Shown in pieces: positions 1 to 8,862 of a stretch of 64,000 nucleotides of DNA. This DNA is from Xanthobacter dioxanivorans (GTDB taxonomy: Bacteria > Pseudomonadota > Alphaproteobacteria > Rhizobiales > Xanthobacteraceae), in the NCBI RefSeq assembly GCF_016807805.1, contig NZ_CP063362.1:4568501-4632500 (forward strand), read 5' to 3'. The position numbers and the translations under genes were made by a program. The notes below the pieces were generated by a model that worked only from the letters and a program-made list of their open reading frames with translations, was not told the DNA's origin and made no database searches. Within the stretch, counting starts at the first letter, position 1. Each line of letters begins with the position of its first letter.

Positions 1-569
1 CCTGGATCGACCGTACGGCGGTGGGCTTCGCCGTCGCCGGCGTGTCGGTCCCCCATTACTGGCTGGGCATGGTCCTCGTCATCGTCTTCTCGGTGCTGCT
101 GGGCTGGCTGCCGTCCATCGGCGCCGGCCCAGGGGACTGGGCGTGGGACTGGACCCACATCCGCCACCTCATCCTGCCGGCTGTGACCCTTTCGGTCATT
201 CCGGCGGGCCTCGTGACGCGCACCGTGCGCGGGGTCGTGGTGGAGATTCTCGGCCAGGACTTCATCACCACGCTGAGGGGCAAGGGCCTCAGCCGCCGCA
301 TGATCCTGCTCCATGTGGTGAAGAACGCCGCTCCGAATGCGCTGGCGGTCATGGGCCTTCAGCTCGGCTACCTCATGGGCGGCTCGATCTTGGTGGAGAC
401 GGTCTTCGCCTGGCCGGGCACCGGCATGATGCTGAACCAGGCCATCTTCCAGCGCGACATCCCCGTGCTCCAGGGCGCGACCCTGGTGCTGGCCATGATC
501 TTCGTCGCCCTCAATCTCGTCGTCGACCTGATCCAGACCGCCCTCGACCCAAGGATGCGCCGGATATGA
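1..569 (+). CDS. ABC transporter permease, DppB-type (5' truncated by window edge)
   Basis: Inner-membrane permease subunit of a peptide/nickel/opine-type ABC importer. Only the C-terminal ~189 residues are present; the reading frame is already open at base 3, so the true start lies left of the window. Four to five hydrophobic segments are visible. The cytoplasmic EAA-type loop that docks the ATPase is seen in DFITTLRGKGLSRRMILLH, and the C-terminus (VVDLIQTALDPRMRR) is the standard ending of DppB/OppB permeases. The stop codon overlaps the start of the next permease gene by 4 bases (ATGA), so the two are translationally coupled. The substrate is not readable from the permease; the downstream amidase suggests an amide or short peptide. 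Confidence 0.93.
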   Translation, partial: WIDRTAVGFAVAGVSVPHYWLGMVLVIVFSVLLGWLPSIGAGPGDWAWDWTHIRHLILPAVTLSVIPAGLVTRTVRGVVVEILGQDFITTLRGKGLSRRMILLHVVKNAAPNALAVMGLQLGYLMGGSILVETVFAWPGTGMMLNQAIFQRDIPVLQGATLVLAMIFVALNLVVDLIQTALDPRMRRI

Positions 570-1468
570 CAGACGCTTCCTCCGTTTCGACCAAGCTTGC
601 CGTATCCCGTCGCGCCGCCGCTCCGCCGCGATCCAGCTACTGGCGGGAGGTCGGCAAGAGGCTGCTGCGCGACAGGCTGACGATGGCCTGCCTCGCCGTC
701 CTCCTGCTCATGGCGCTGGTCATCGTGCTCGCGCCGCTGATCGCCCCCTACAATCCGCTCCAGGGCAGCATGGCGCGGCGGCTGAAGCCGGTGGGCTATC
801 CCGGCCACATCCTGGGCACCGACGAGCTCGGTCGCGACATGCTCACCCGCCTGATCTACGGGGGGCGGCTGTCCTGGTTCGTGGGCCTGACCCCCGTGGT
901 CATCGCCTTCGTCGTCGGCGGCGCCCTCGGCATCACCGCGGGCTATGCGGGCGGGCGCGTCAACATGCTGATCATGCGCACCACCGACGTGTTCTATGCC
1001 TTTCCCTCGGTGCTGCTGGCAGTCGCCATCAGCGGGGCGCTGGGGCCGGGCATCGGCAACGCCATCGTCGCCATGACCATGGTCTTCATCCCGATGATGA
1101 TCCGCATCTCGGAGACCGTCACCACCAGCACGCGCAACCTCGATTACGTGGAGGCGGCACGGGCCACCGGGGCGAACCCGCTCACCGTGGTGCGCGTGCA
1201 CGTGCTGCCCAACGTGCTCGGGCCGATCTTCGTCTATGCGACGGCGCTGGTGAGCGTGTCCATGATCCTGGCCTCCGGCCTCTCCTTCATCGGCCTCGGC
1301 GTGAAGCCGCCGGAGCCGGAATGGGGCCTGATGCTCAACACTCTGCGCACCGCCATCTATTCGCAGCCGTTGCTGGCGACGCTGCCCGGCATCTGCATTT
1401 TCGTGACCAGCATCTGCTTCAACATGGCGAGCGACGGCCTACGCACCGCCATGGACGTGAAGAACTGA
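566..1468 (+). CDS. ABC transporter permease, DppC-type
   Basis: Second permease subunit (300 residues) of the same importer, forming the heterodimeric membrane channel with the preceding gene. After a ~35-residue cytoplasmic N-terminus there are about six membrane segments. The N-terminal OppC-type element NPLQGSMARRLKP, followed by HILGTDELGRDMLTRLIYG, is typical of DppC, and the EAA loop is EAARATGANPLTVVRVHVLP. The ATG at 566 overlaps the upstream stop codon, which fixes the start. No ATPase genes follow; they must lie left of the window or elsewhere. A gap of about 410 bases separates this gene from the binding-protein gene, so the binding protein probably also has its own promoter. Confidence 0.95.
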   Translation: MTDASSVSTKLAVSRRAAAPPRSSYWREVGKRLLRDRLTMACLAVLLLMALVIVLAPLIAPYNPLQGSMARRLKPVGYPGHILGTDELGRDMLTRLIYGGRLSWFVGLTPVVIAFVVGGALGITAGYAGGRVNMLIMRTTDVFYAFPSVLLAVAISGALGPGIGNAIVAMTMVFIPMMIRISETVTTSTRNLDYVEAARATGANPLTVVRVHVLPNVLGPIFVYATALVSVSMILASGLSFIGLGVKPPEPEWGLMLNTLRTAIYSQPLLATLPGICIFVTSICFNMASDGLRTAMDVKN

Positions 1469-1880
1469 CGGGATGGCTGCGGCTCACCCGCCGCCGCGGT
1501 CACAAAACGAATGGGTATAGTATTTTTTCATTGCGGAAGCGGACATGAATTGCTTTAATTCGCACGCCCGTTTGTGTCTGAGCTGATACGATCAGCAGTG
1601 AGGCAGTGAAACGGCGCACCTCAATCAGATACACCTGACATGAGCGAGCGCTGACATGCCCCATATTGACCATGTATGCGGAAATTCAACCGTCCGATCC
1701 GGAAACAGATCTTCATATTATTCCACCGCATGGCCGACCAGCCATCCTCTCCCGGTGGTGATCCAACCCCAAAGAACGGCGCAAGGCCGCCGTGTCGCAC
1801 GGCATGCGCAGGTCCGGGCCTCCCCGGCGCCTGAAGCATCCGCCGGGAGGAAGCGTTGCCCGCACATCTCAGAGGTGTTC
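1469..1880. other. 412-base non-coding gap with two TGACATG repeats
   Basis: No convincing gene. The stretch is less GC-rich than its surroundings near 1510-1700. Two direct copies of TGACATG lie at 1636-1642 and 1652-1658, 16 bases apart, which could be regulator half-sites for the binding-protein gene starting at 1881. A weak ribosome-binding sequence, AGAGGTG, lies at 1871-1877. The assignment as a promoter region is inference from position only. Confidence 0.45.
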
Positions 1881-3473
1881 ATGCGATCGAAGTCAGTTTT
1901 CCTGGCCGCTGCGCTCGCGCTCGGCCTCACCGTGGGGCCACTCGGCGCTCAGACGCTGCGCGTCGGCATGACCACGTCGGACGTCCCCACCACCGGGGGC
2001 ATCCCGGACAACGGCAGCGAGGGCGGCCGCTTCGCCGGCTATCCCATCTATGACGCGCTGGTGAACTGGGACTTCACCAAGACCGACCAGTTCGCCGATC
2101 TCACGCCGGGGCTTGCCACCGAGTGGCACATCGACCCCAACGACCACACACGCTGGATCTTCACCCTGCGCGAGGGCGTGAAGTTCCATGACGGCACGGA
2201 CTTCAAGGCCGACGACGTCATCTGGAACTTCGACCGGCACCTCAACGACAAGGCGCCGCAGTTCGACCAGGCCCAGTCGCGCAGCTACCGCACCTACACC
2301 TCTTCGGTGGTGAAGTACGAGAAGATCGACGACACGCACGTCGCGCTCTACACGGCCAAGCCCTTCTCCATGCTGCCGTACCTGATCTCGCGCGTGTTCA
2401 TGGTAAGCCCCACGCAATACGCCAAGGTTGGCAACTGGGTGGACTTCCGCATTCGCCCCGCCGGCACTGGGCCGTTCAAGGTGGAACGCGTCACGCCCCG
2501 CACCTCCATCGAGCTGGCGCGCAACGCGGACTACTGGGACAAGACCCGCATCCCCAAGATCGCCAAGCTGGTGCTGATGCCGATCCCCGACGCCAACACC
2601 CGCGTCGCGGCCCTGCGCTCGGGCCAGGTGGACTGGATCGAATATCCCGCCCCCGACAGCATTCCCGGCCTGAAGGGCGCGGGCTTTCAGATCGTCACCA
2701 AGCCCTATCCGCACATCTGGGCATGGCACGCCAACAACAGCGACAATTCCCCCATCCACGACAAAAGGGTGCGGCTCGCGCTCAATTACGGCCTCGATCG
2801 GGATGCCCTGGTGGAAATGCTGGCCGGAACGGCGATCCCGGCCCGAGGCCCCTGGCCGGACACGTTCAGACTGTTCGGCCAGCCGGAGGCGACCTACAAG
2901 TATGACCCCGAAAAGGCCAAGGCCCTGCTGAAGGAAGCCGGCTACGGCCCGGGCGGCAAGCCGCTAAAACTGAAGGTGCAGGTCCCCACCGCCGGCTCCG
3001 GCAACATGGTGCCCCTGCCCATGGCCGAGTTCGTCCAGCAGAGCTACAAGGAACTGGGCATCGACGTGGAATACGAGGTGGTGGACTGGGGCACCATGCT
3101 CGGCGCCATGCGCCAGCGCGTGGACCAGCCCGGGTCGTCCCGCTACGACGCCATCAATCACGGACTGCCCATTTCCGACCCTTCCCAGCTGTTCCTGAAT
3201 TTCCACTCGGCCGCCTTCCCGCCCAACGGGTCCAACTGGAGCCTGTACAAGAACCCGAAGGTGGACGAGTTGATGGACAAGGCGTTCGCGACCTTCGAGC
3301 CGAAGGAACGCGACGCCCTCATCGCCCAGGCCCATGCGCTCATCGTCGACGACGCCCCATGGGTGTTCGTGGTGCACGACCTCAACCCACGCGCGCTGAG
3401 CCCGAAGGTCAAGGGCTTCAGGCAGGCCCAGAGCTGGTACCAGGACTTCACCCAGGTGACGGTGGAGCCTTGA
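1881..3473 (+). CDS. ABC transporter substrate-binding protein, family 5 (SBP_bac_5)
   Basis: Periplasmic binding protein of 530 residues that delivers ligand to the DppB/DppC-type permeases upstream. Start chosen at ATG 1881 because it opens with a clean signal peptide (Arg/Lys then a hydrophobic run ending LGAQ, cleavage about residue 24) and has AGAGGTG a few bases upstream; an in-frame ATG at 1656 would prefix 75 residues of non-protein-like sequence. The SBP_bac_5 fold is shown by LTPGLATEWHIDPNDHTRW, the motif FTLREGVKFHDG, and RIRPAGTGPFKVER. Ligand identity cannot be read. The set permease-permease-binding protein-exporter-amidase on one strand suggests a shared catabolic role. Confidence 0.95.
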   Translation: MRSKSVFLAAALALGLTVGPLGAQTLRVGMTTSDVPTTGGIPDNGSEGGRFAGYPIYDALVNWDFTKTDQFADLTPGLATEWHIDPNDHTRWIFTLREGVKFHDGTDFKADDVIWNFDRHLNDKAPQFDQAQSRSYRTYTSSVVKYEKIDDTHVALYTAKPFSMLPYLISRVFMVSPTQYAKVGNWVDFRIRPAGTGPFKVERVTPRTSIELARNADYWDKTRIPKIAKLVLMPIPDANTRVAALRSGQVDWIEYPAPDSIPGLKGAGFQIVTKPYPHIWAWHANNSDNSPIHDKRVRLALNYGLDRDALVEMLAGTAIPARGPWPDTFRLFGQPEATYKYDPEKAKALLKEAGYGPGGKPLKLKVQVPTAGSGNMVPLPMAEFVQQSYKELGIDVEYEVVDWGTMLGAMRQRVDQPGSSRYDAINHGLPISDPSQLFLNFHSAAFPPNGSNWSLYKNPKVDELMDKAFATFEPKERDALIAQAHALIVDDAPWVFVVHDLNPRALSPKVKGFRQAQSWYQDFTQVTVEP

Positions 3474-3533
3474 ACGGCAGGGCACTCGACGTCGGTCCCG
3501 GCGGCTCCCACCCCAGGCCAAGATCCCGGTGCC

Positions 3534-3564
3534 GACCGGACGGTGGTGCGGTCCGGTCCGCACC
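3534..3564. repeat. Hairpin-forming inverted repeat between binding protein and MFS genes
   Basis: GACCGGAC at 3534-3541 and GTCCGGTC at 3551-3558 are perfect inverted copies with a 9-base loop. An alternative stem pairs GGTGCG (3545-3550) with CGCACC (3559-3564). There is no T-tract, so this is not a canonical intrinsic terminator; it may reduce read-through or stabilise the upstream mRNA. Confidence 0.45.
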
Positions 3565-3638
3565 GGTCCGGGGGATGCCCCGCCACGGCCGGGCGTGGCG
3601 CCCGGCCCGGGCCTGTCCCGCGAAGCGAAAGTCCCATC

Positions 3639-4883
3639 GTGATCATCCAGCTGCTGCGGAACGCGGAGTTCCGTTCCTTCCTGGCCGGCAACACCCTCTC
3701 GCGCCTGTGCATGTCGGGGCTGACGGTGCTGCTCGGCTTCCAAGTCTACGAACTGACGCGCAACCCCTTCAATCTCGGCCTCCTCGGTTTGACCGCGGCG
3801 GTGCCCGGCATCTCCCTGGTGCTCTACGGCGGCGACGTGGCCGACCGCCACAACCGGCGCACCCTCGTCCTCACCACCCTGGGGCTGTTCACTCTGCTGG
3901 CGGGGGTCCTCGCCTTGATCTCCCAGATGGAGCAAGGCGCCCTGCTGCCGGTCATCTATGCCGTGGCCTTCCTCGCATCGGCCATCCGCGCTTTCGAGGA
4001 CCCGGCCTCGGTCGGGCTGGAGGCGCAGGTTCTGCCCCGGCACATGGTGCTGCGCGGCGTGCCCATCCTCGCCTCGGCGGGGCGCACCGCGGAGGTGGCG
4101 GGACCGGCGGCGGCGGGCTTGGCCTGGGCGGCCTTCGGGCCGGCCGTCACCTATGGCCTCATCGCGGCCCTGTTCGCCGTCTCCTGCCTCACCATCCTCA
4201 CCGGAGTGAAGAGCCACGCGCCCCCGCCCAGGACCTCGGACGCGCGCGCCCTGCAACGCATCGGCGAAGGCGTGCGCTTCGTCTTCGCCAGCCAGGTGCT
4301 GGTGGGCTCCATGGTGCTCGATCTGTTCGCGGTGTTCTTCGCCGGCGCCAACGCGCTGCTTCCAGCCATCGCCACCGACGTCCTGCACGTGGGCCCGATC
4401 GGCTTCGGCATCCTGCGTTCGGCGAGCGCAGCAGGAGCCCTGACCGCGGCGCTGGCGGCCACCCGGCTGCTGCCGGCCCGCCGCGCCGGGGTGGCGCTCC
4501 ACTGCATCATCGCCGTGTTCGGGCTAAGCGTGATCGTGTTCGGCCTGTCCCGAACGTTCTATCTTTCGCTCGCGGCCCTCTTCCTCGCCGGGCTCTGCGA
4601 CGGGGTGAGCATGGTGATCCGCCATGCCATCCTGCGCCTTGCCTCCCCGGAGGCCATGCGCGGGCGGATCGCCGCGGTGAAGTCGGTATTCGTGGGCTCG
4701 TCCAACGAGCTGGGCGCGTTCCAGAGCGGCATGACCGCAAGCCTCATCGGCGCCAGCGCCACCCTGTGCCTCGGCGGCGTGGTCACCTTGTTCGTGGTCG
4801 GCGCCGTCGCCCTGCGGGCGCCGCTCCTGTGGAAACTGAATCTGGAGGCGGTCACCCGGCCGCTCGCCAAGGAAGCGGCTTGA
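3639..4883 (+). CDS. MFS transporter, enterobactin-exporter-like (MFS_3)
   Basis: Twelve-helix major facilitator, 414 residues from the GTG at 3639 (VIIQLLRNAEFRSFLAGN). This start is preferred because residues before it are Arg/Pro/Gly-rich and not membrane-like. The sequence LLRNAEFRSFLAGNTLSRLC followed by FQVYELTRNPFNLGLLGL and ADRHNRRTLVL (the loop 2-3 motif) is typical of the EntS/MFS_3 group of drug or siderophore exporters. It is downstream of the binding-protein gene and 11 bases upstream of the amidase region, so it may export a product or toxic analogue of the imported substrate. Substrate unknown. Confidence 0.88.
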   Translation: MIIQLLRNAEFRSFLAGNTLSRLCMSGLTVLLGFQVYELTRNPFNLGLLGLTAAVPGISLVLYGGDVADRHNRRTLVLTTLGLFTLLAGVLALISQMEQGALLPVIYAVAFLASAIRAFEDPASVGLEAQVLPRHMVLRGVPILASAGRTAEVAGPAAAGLAWAAFGPAVTYGLIAALFAVSCLTILTGVKSHAPPPRTSDARALQRIGEGVRFVFASQVLVGSMVLDLFAVFFAGANALLPAIATDVLHVGPIGFGILRSASAAGALTAALAATRLLPARRAGVALHCIIAVFGLSVIVFGLSRTFYLSLAALFLAGLCDGVSMVIRHAILRLASPEAMRGRIAAVKSVFVGSSNELGAFQSGMTASLIGASATLCLGGVVTLFVVGAVALRAPLLWKLNLEAVTRPLAKEAA

Positions 4884-4924
4884 GTGCCCGCGCAATGGAT
4901 CGTGCAAAGAAGAGGACCGAAGTC

Positions 4925-7270
4925 ATGACCAAATCCCTCGGCGTGCCCTTCCGCCTGGAAGAAGCGACCATCGCGGAGATGCAGGCGGCCATCCAGGCCG
5001 GCGAGACCACTGTGGTCGCCATCGTGCAACACTATATCGACCGCTGCCGCGCCTATAACGGCGTCGCCAGCATGCTGGTGACGGCGGACGGCGCGCCCGT
5101 GGCCGAGGCCACCGGCACCGTCCGCGCCACGCAGCCCCTCACCTTTCCCACGCAGACGGTGAAGGTCTCCGACATCCTGCCTGACCTCTACAAGTACAAG
5201 GGGCCGCCGCTGGAGTTCGGCCGCATGGAAGCCACCGCCTCCGACCCGGAGGTGATGCAGCAGTTCGGCATGATCGTCGGCATCCCCAATGCCGGCCAGG
5301 TGAACGCCATCGGCACGCTGAATATCCGCGGCGAGCGCTCGGTGACCTGCAAGGGCGCGTTCGACCTGCACCCCTCCCTCGGTGATCTGCCCCCCGGCGC
5401 GCCGCCGGTGTGCCAGTTCTTCCGCCAGCTGCCCGACGCGCTGGAGCGCGCCGCCGAGCTGGACGCTACGTATGGCACCGATCCGGACCTCGAGAAGATG
5501 CCCATGTACGGCGTCGTCTTCTCCTTCAAGGATCCCTTCGACACCAAGGACATGCGGTCCACCGGCGGCGGCGATGCGGCCTACGACATGGACTTCCCGG
5601 CGCGCGACCACGTGCTGGTGGAGCAGCTGCGCAACAAGGGCGCCATCATCTTCGCCAAGGCGATCAACACCGAATATAACGGCCGTGCCGGCGATCCCGG
5701 CGGCCGGCACGCGCCAGACCAAGTGCTGCCCTCCACCCTCGGTTACCAGCGCTCCACCTGGGGCGGCAACCCCTCCAACCCCTACGACACCACCCGCGCC
5801 GCCTCGCTGGGATCGAGCTCCGGCTCGGCCCTTTCGGTGTCCACCAACCTGGTGATGGCGAGCCTGGGCGAGGAAACCCGCGCCTCCTGCCGCGGGCCGT
5901 CGAACCACAATGCGGTGGCACTGATCCTGCCCCACAAGGCCATGCTCGGCTTCGACGGCGGCGCCATCGGCGCCGACATCTATTGCGACCGCACCGGCAT
6001 TCACGCCCGCACCATCGGCGACTGCGCCAAGATCCTCGACGCGCTTAAGGACCCCGAGAAGGGCTATTACGATCCACGCGACCCCTTCACCACGGTGCCG
6101 CGCTCCTCGGTGCTGGCCACGCCCTACGTGAGCCATGTGGCCACCTCGGCCCCGCCCGGCGCGCTGGACGGCGTGCGCATCGGCGTCATCCGCGAGTCCA
6201 TGACCTATCCGAGGGACTCCAGGACCGAGGAGCCCATCGTCTCGGCCGCCACGCAGGAGATCAAGGAGGTGCTGGGCAAGACGCTCGGCGCCACCCTGGT
6301 GGAATCCTCCGATCCCCTGTGGACCCCCGATCCCGAAATCGAGCAGATGAGCGTGGACTTCCGCACCGCTTTGGCGCGGCTGGTGCCGGTGTTCATGCCG
6401 GACCTGCTGTTCCGCCTCGGTCGGGACGGCCAGCCGGTGTTCAAGGAATTCGTTGCGGCGATCCAGCCCACCGAGTTCATGCCCGGCAAGGTGTTCGGCT
6501 CCGGCACCATGACGCCCATCGATTATTGCGTCGCGCTGGCGGACGGCCGGATCACGCCGCCTGTCAACCTCGACCTCGGCACCATCCAGCACCAGGAGCT
6601 GGCCAACACCTTCCGCTTCCACATTCCCCAGTATCTCACCCGCCGCGCGGCGGACTGGGCACAGAAGGGCTTCAGCGAGACCATCACCGACTTCGCCAGC
6701 CTCAATGCGCGCTCCAAGTTCTGGGGCGACGACCAGCGCTCCGCCTTCAGGAACTGGGAGGAGATCGCCGATCCGCGCAATCCGCTCGGCGGCCGGCAGG
6801 GCGTCAACGAGCGCATCATGCTGCGCGAGCTGCTGCGCCGGGTGGACATGATGGTGATCCTGGAGAACAAGCTCGACTGCCTGGTGCGGCTGCACACGCC
6901 GTGGGCTCCGGGCCTCATCGGCCACGCCTACCAGTACGACATCCCGAGCAACCTGAGACCGGAATCCCTCAGCGGCCCCAATGCAGGGCTGAGCGAGATG
7001 CTGGTGCCGGCCGGCTTCGTGACCACGGTCTACGACCCGGTGTTCAAGCTCACCGCCGACGGCACGCGCTACGTGTCGGCGCCATCCTCGACGCCCACCA
7101 CCATCCCGGAACCCGGCCTGCCCTTCTCCCTCGTGTTCCGCGCCGAGCCCGGCAAGGAGGACATTCAGCTCAAGGTCGCTTCCGCCTACGAGGCCGCCTC
7201 CCGGCGGCGCGTGCCACCGCCGGCCTTCGGGCCGATCCCCATGAATGTGACCACCAAAGCCACCGCCTGA
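4925..7270 (+). CDS. Amidase-signature hydrolase, unusually long (781 residues)
   Basis: Amidase-signature enzyme hydrolysing a C-N amide bond by a Lys-cisSer-Ser triad. The triad is visible: Lys202 in SFKDPFDT, Ser297 in GSSSGS and the nucleophile Ser321 in EETRASCRGPS. The spacing of 24 residues between the two serines matches the family. The usual GGS of the nucleophile motif is replaced by RAS, which is uncommon. Family members are commonly 450-550 residues; here about 80-100 extra residues precede the Lys motif and the C-terminal part is also extended. Start at ATG 4925 is favoured by AGAGGAC upstream; ATG 4895 is an in-frame alternative. No signal peptide is seen, so it is probably cytoplasmic, acting on what the ABC importer brings in. 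Substrate unknown. Confidence 0.9.
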   Translation: MTKSLGVPFRLEEATIAEMQAAIQAGETTVVAIVQHYIDRCRAYNGVASMLVTADGAPVAEATGTVRATQPLTFPTQTVKVSDILPDLYKYKGPPLEFGRMEATASDPEVMQQFGMIVGIPNAGQVNAIGTLNIRGERSVTCKGAFDLHPSLGDLPPGAPPVCQFFRQLPDALERAAELDATYGTDPDLEKMPMYGVVFSFKDPFDTKDMRSTGGGDAAYDMDFPARDHVLVEQLRNKGAIIFAKAINTEYNGRAGDPGGRHAPDQVLPSTLGYQRSTWGGNPSNPYDTTRAASLGSSSGSALSVSTNLVMASLGEETRASCRGPSNHNAVALILPHKAMLGFDGGAIGADIYCDRTGIHARTIGDCAKILDALKDPEKGYYDPRDPFTTVPRSSVLATPYVSHVATSAPPGALDGVRIGVIRESMTYPRDSRTEEPIVSAATQEIKEVLGKTLGATLVESSDPLWTPDPEIEQMSVDFRTALARLVPVFMPDLLFRLGRDGQPVFKEFVAAIQPTEFMPGKVFGSGTMTPIDYCVALADGRITPPVNLDLGTIQHQELANTFRFHIPQYLTRRAADWAQKGFSETITDFASLNARSKFWGDDQRSAFRNWEEIADPRNPLGGRQGVNERIMLRELLRRVDMMVILENKLDCLVRLHTPWAPGLIGHAYQYDIPSNLRPESLSGPNAGLSEMLVPAGFVTTVYDPVFKLTADGTRYVSAPSSTPTTIPEPGLPFSLVFRAEPGKEDIQLKVASAYEAASRRRVPPPAFGPIPMNVTTKATA

Positions 7271-7281
7271 GGTGGCCGCCC

Positions 7282-7315
7282 GCCGAAGGACCGGGGACGG
7301 CTCCGGCCCTTCGGC
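7282..7315 (+). terminator. Terminator-like hairpin after the amidase gene
   Basis: Stem of 13 bases (7282-7294 against 7303-7315, arms GCCGAAGGACCGG and CCGGCCCTTCGGC) with one mismatch and an 8-base loop. It starts 12 bases after the amidase stop. No T-run follows, so it may act as a weak terminator or mRNA 3' stabiliser. Confidence 0.55.
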
Positions 7316-7413
7316 AGTATTGCAGCGGACCCCTTTGGGTGGCATGCCGTAGAGGCCGTGTGCCACAACGGCCCAGCGGCAGGCATCATGACACCCGACC
7401 AGTGGAGCCGGCC

Positions 7414-8127
7414 GTGTTCGACGTGACGAGAGAACAGAAGCTGCTGCGCCACGAAATCTACCGTCGGCTGCACCACGACATCGTCACCTGCGCGCTGCTG
7501 CCCGGCCAGGAACTGCGCGAGAACGAGCTCGCGGACCAGTTCAGCATCAGCAAGTCGCCAATCCGCGACGCGCTCCTCAAGCTGGAATTCGAGGGCCTGG
7601 TGGAGGTGTTGCCCCGCCGTGGCTACCGCGTGCGCCCGCTGGTGTGGGAAGACGCGGAAGAACTCTACGACATGCGCGACCTCCTGGAGCGCGAATGCGC
7701 CCGCGTCGCCATCGCCCGTGCCGGCGATGCGGATTTCGAGGCCCTGCGCCTCGCCGCGCGGATCCGTCCGAGCGATGCGGCGGACTTCCTCGGCTACAAC
7801 CGGCGCTTCCATATCGCCCTGGCCCGCACCTCCGGCCGCAAGCAGCTGGCCGAGGCGAGCATCCGGGTCATCTCCCAGTTCGACCGCATGATCGTCCTCA
7901 GCCTGTCGCAGCTGCGCATCGTGCGCATCAAGGACCTGGAAAAGGGCCACATGGCCATGGTGGACGCCCTGCAGCAGCGCGACGCGGCGCTGGCGGACGA
8001 GCTGATCCGCTCCCACGTGCATCGCTCCAAGGAGCGGGTGCGCGAGGCCCTGTCGAAGATGGAGGTGTCCATGCTCGCCGCGCCGCCGCGCCTGCCCGCC
8101 CGGCAACGCAAGGCGGCGGTTCGCTGA
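7414..8127 (+). CDS. GntR-family regulator (FadR/FCD type)
   Basis: Transcription factor of 237 residues. The N-terminal winged helix (about residues 8-75) contains ELRENELADQFSISKSPIRDALLKLEFEGLVE and the wing LPRRGYRVRP; the C-terminal half is the all-helical FCD ligand domain (YDMRDLLERECARVAI..., RFHIALARTSGRKQL). FCD proteins sense small organic acids or related effectors, often with a metal. Start GTG 7414 is chosen because GGAG lies six bases upstream. It follows the amidase cluster on the same strand, so it is the probable local regulator. An inverted repeat GTGGCA (7339-7344)/TGCCAC (7361-7366) upstream could be its operator; that is inference. Confidence 0.92.
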   Translation: MFDVTREQKLLRHEIYRRLHHDIVTCALLPGQELRENELADQFSISKSPIRDALLKLEFEGLVEVLPRRGYRVRPLVWEDAEELYDMRDLLERECARVAIARAGDADFEALRLAARIRPSDAADFLGYNRRFHIALARTSGRKQLAEASIRVISQFDRMIVLSLSQLRIVRIKDLEKGHMAMVDALQQRDAALADELIRSHVHRSKERVREALSKMEVSMLAAPPRLPARQRKAAVR

Positions 8128-8137
8128 CGCCGCCGCG

Positions 8138-8653
8138 TCACCTCATCTGCAGACGCATCCACCGCCAGAGGGCACGGGCCTTCAGCTTGAGTTCGGCGAG
8201 CCTCAGCCAGGACACGATGGACCGCCGCACCGCCCCGATGGTTTCGATGAGCCAGGCCATCCACGGCAGGGTCATCAGCTTTTCGCGCCCCGCGGAATAG
8301 ATCCGCTCGATGAGCACGAAGCTCACCAGGTAGGCAATCAGGAAAAGCGCCGTGCCGGTGCGCACGTGCCCATCGGCGATCCACAGCAGAGCCACGAACT
8401 TGAGCGGCTCGATGATAAGATAGGGCACCGCGATCAGGATCAGGATCAGGTAGGGCGAGAGGCGGCTGACCTGCCGTTCCAGCGCCTGCATCAACTCGAG
8501 CCCGGCGAGCCAGCGCAGGAGCGGCCGGTAGAGCGGCCGCACCAGTTCGTCGAGCAGGATGACGATCCCGCACACGATCCGGAAGGCGAGGCGCACCCCG
8601 GCCAGGAATGGATTCGCCGGGCGGCGGCGGGAGGGGGACGAGGGATCTGCCAT
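8138..8653 (-). CDS. Small integral membrane protein of unknown function
   Basis: A 171-residue protein with three to four hydrophobic segments (FRIVCGIVILLDELV, PYLILILIAVPYLIIEPLK, TALFLIAYLVSFVLIERIY) and a basic C-terminal amphipathic tail (RLAELKLKARALWRWMRL). I do not recognise a named domain; similar unannotated membrane proteins are common in Rhizobiales. ATG 8653 is chosen because the earlier ATG adds a Gly/Pro/Arg-rich stretch. It converges on the GntR gene (10 bases apart) and is divergent from cobS, with a ~210-base intergenic region. Confidence 0.78.
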   Translation of the reverse strand: MADPSSPSRRRPANPFLAGVRLAFRIVCGIVILLDELVRPLYRPLLRWLAGLELMQALERQVSRLSPYLILILIAVPYLIIEPLKFVALLWIADGHVRTGTALFLIAYLVSFVLIERIYSAGREKLMTLPWMAWLIETIGAVRRSIVSWLRLAELKLKARALWRWMRLQMR

Positions 8654-8862
8654 CCGCGGATGATGCCGGGGAAACCGCGCTCCGCCTATCACGATCGAAG
8701 GGCCCCATCCCGCGGCCGGCAAATGCAACAAAACCGGCATGCGTTCCCGGCGCGGTCGTCTGCCGATCTCCGCCGCACTTGACCGCGGCGACGAATAAGG
8801 CTCCCAAGGGCGGGCGGCGGGCGTGGGGTCCGGCGCCCCCTGCCACGGCCTGCCGGAACACC

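Noticed and set aside
4559-7366. Very long open frame (935 codons) on the minus strand opposite the MFS and amidase genes
   Set aside because: It is antisense to two well-supported genes, has Gly/His/Ala-rich unnatural composition and no domains; an effect of GC-rich third positions.
8654-8862. Possible cobalamin riboswitch ahead of cobS
   Set aside because: No B12-box or the paired elements that define the riboswitch could be seen in the 209-base region.
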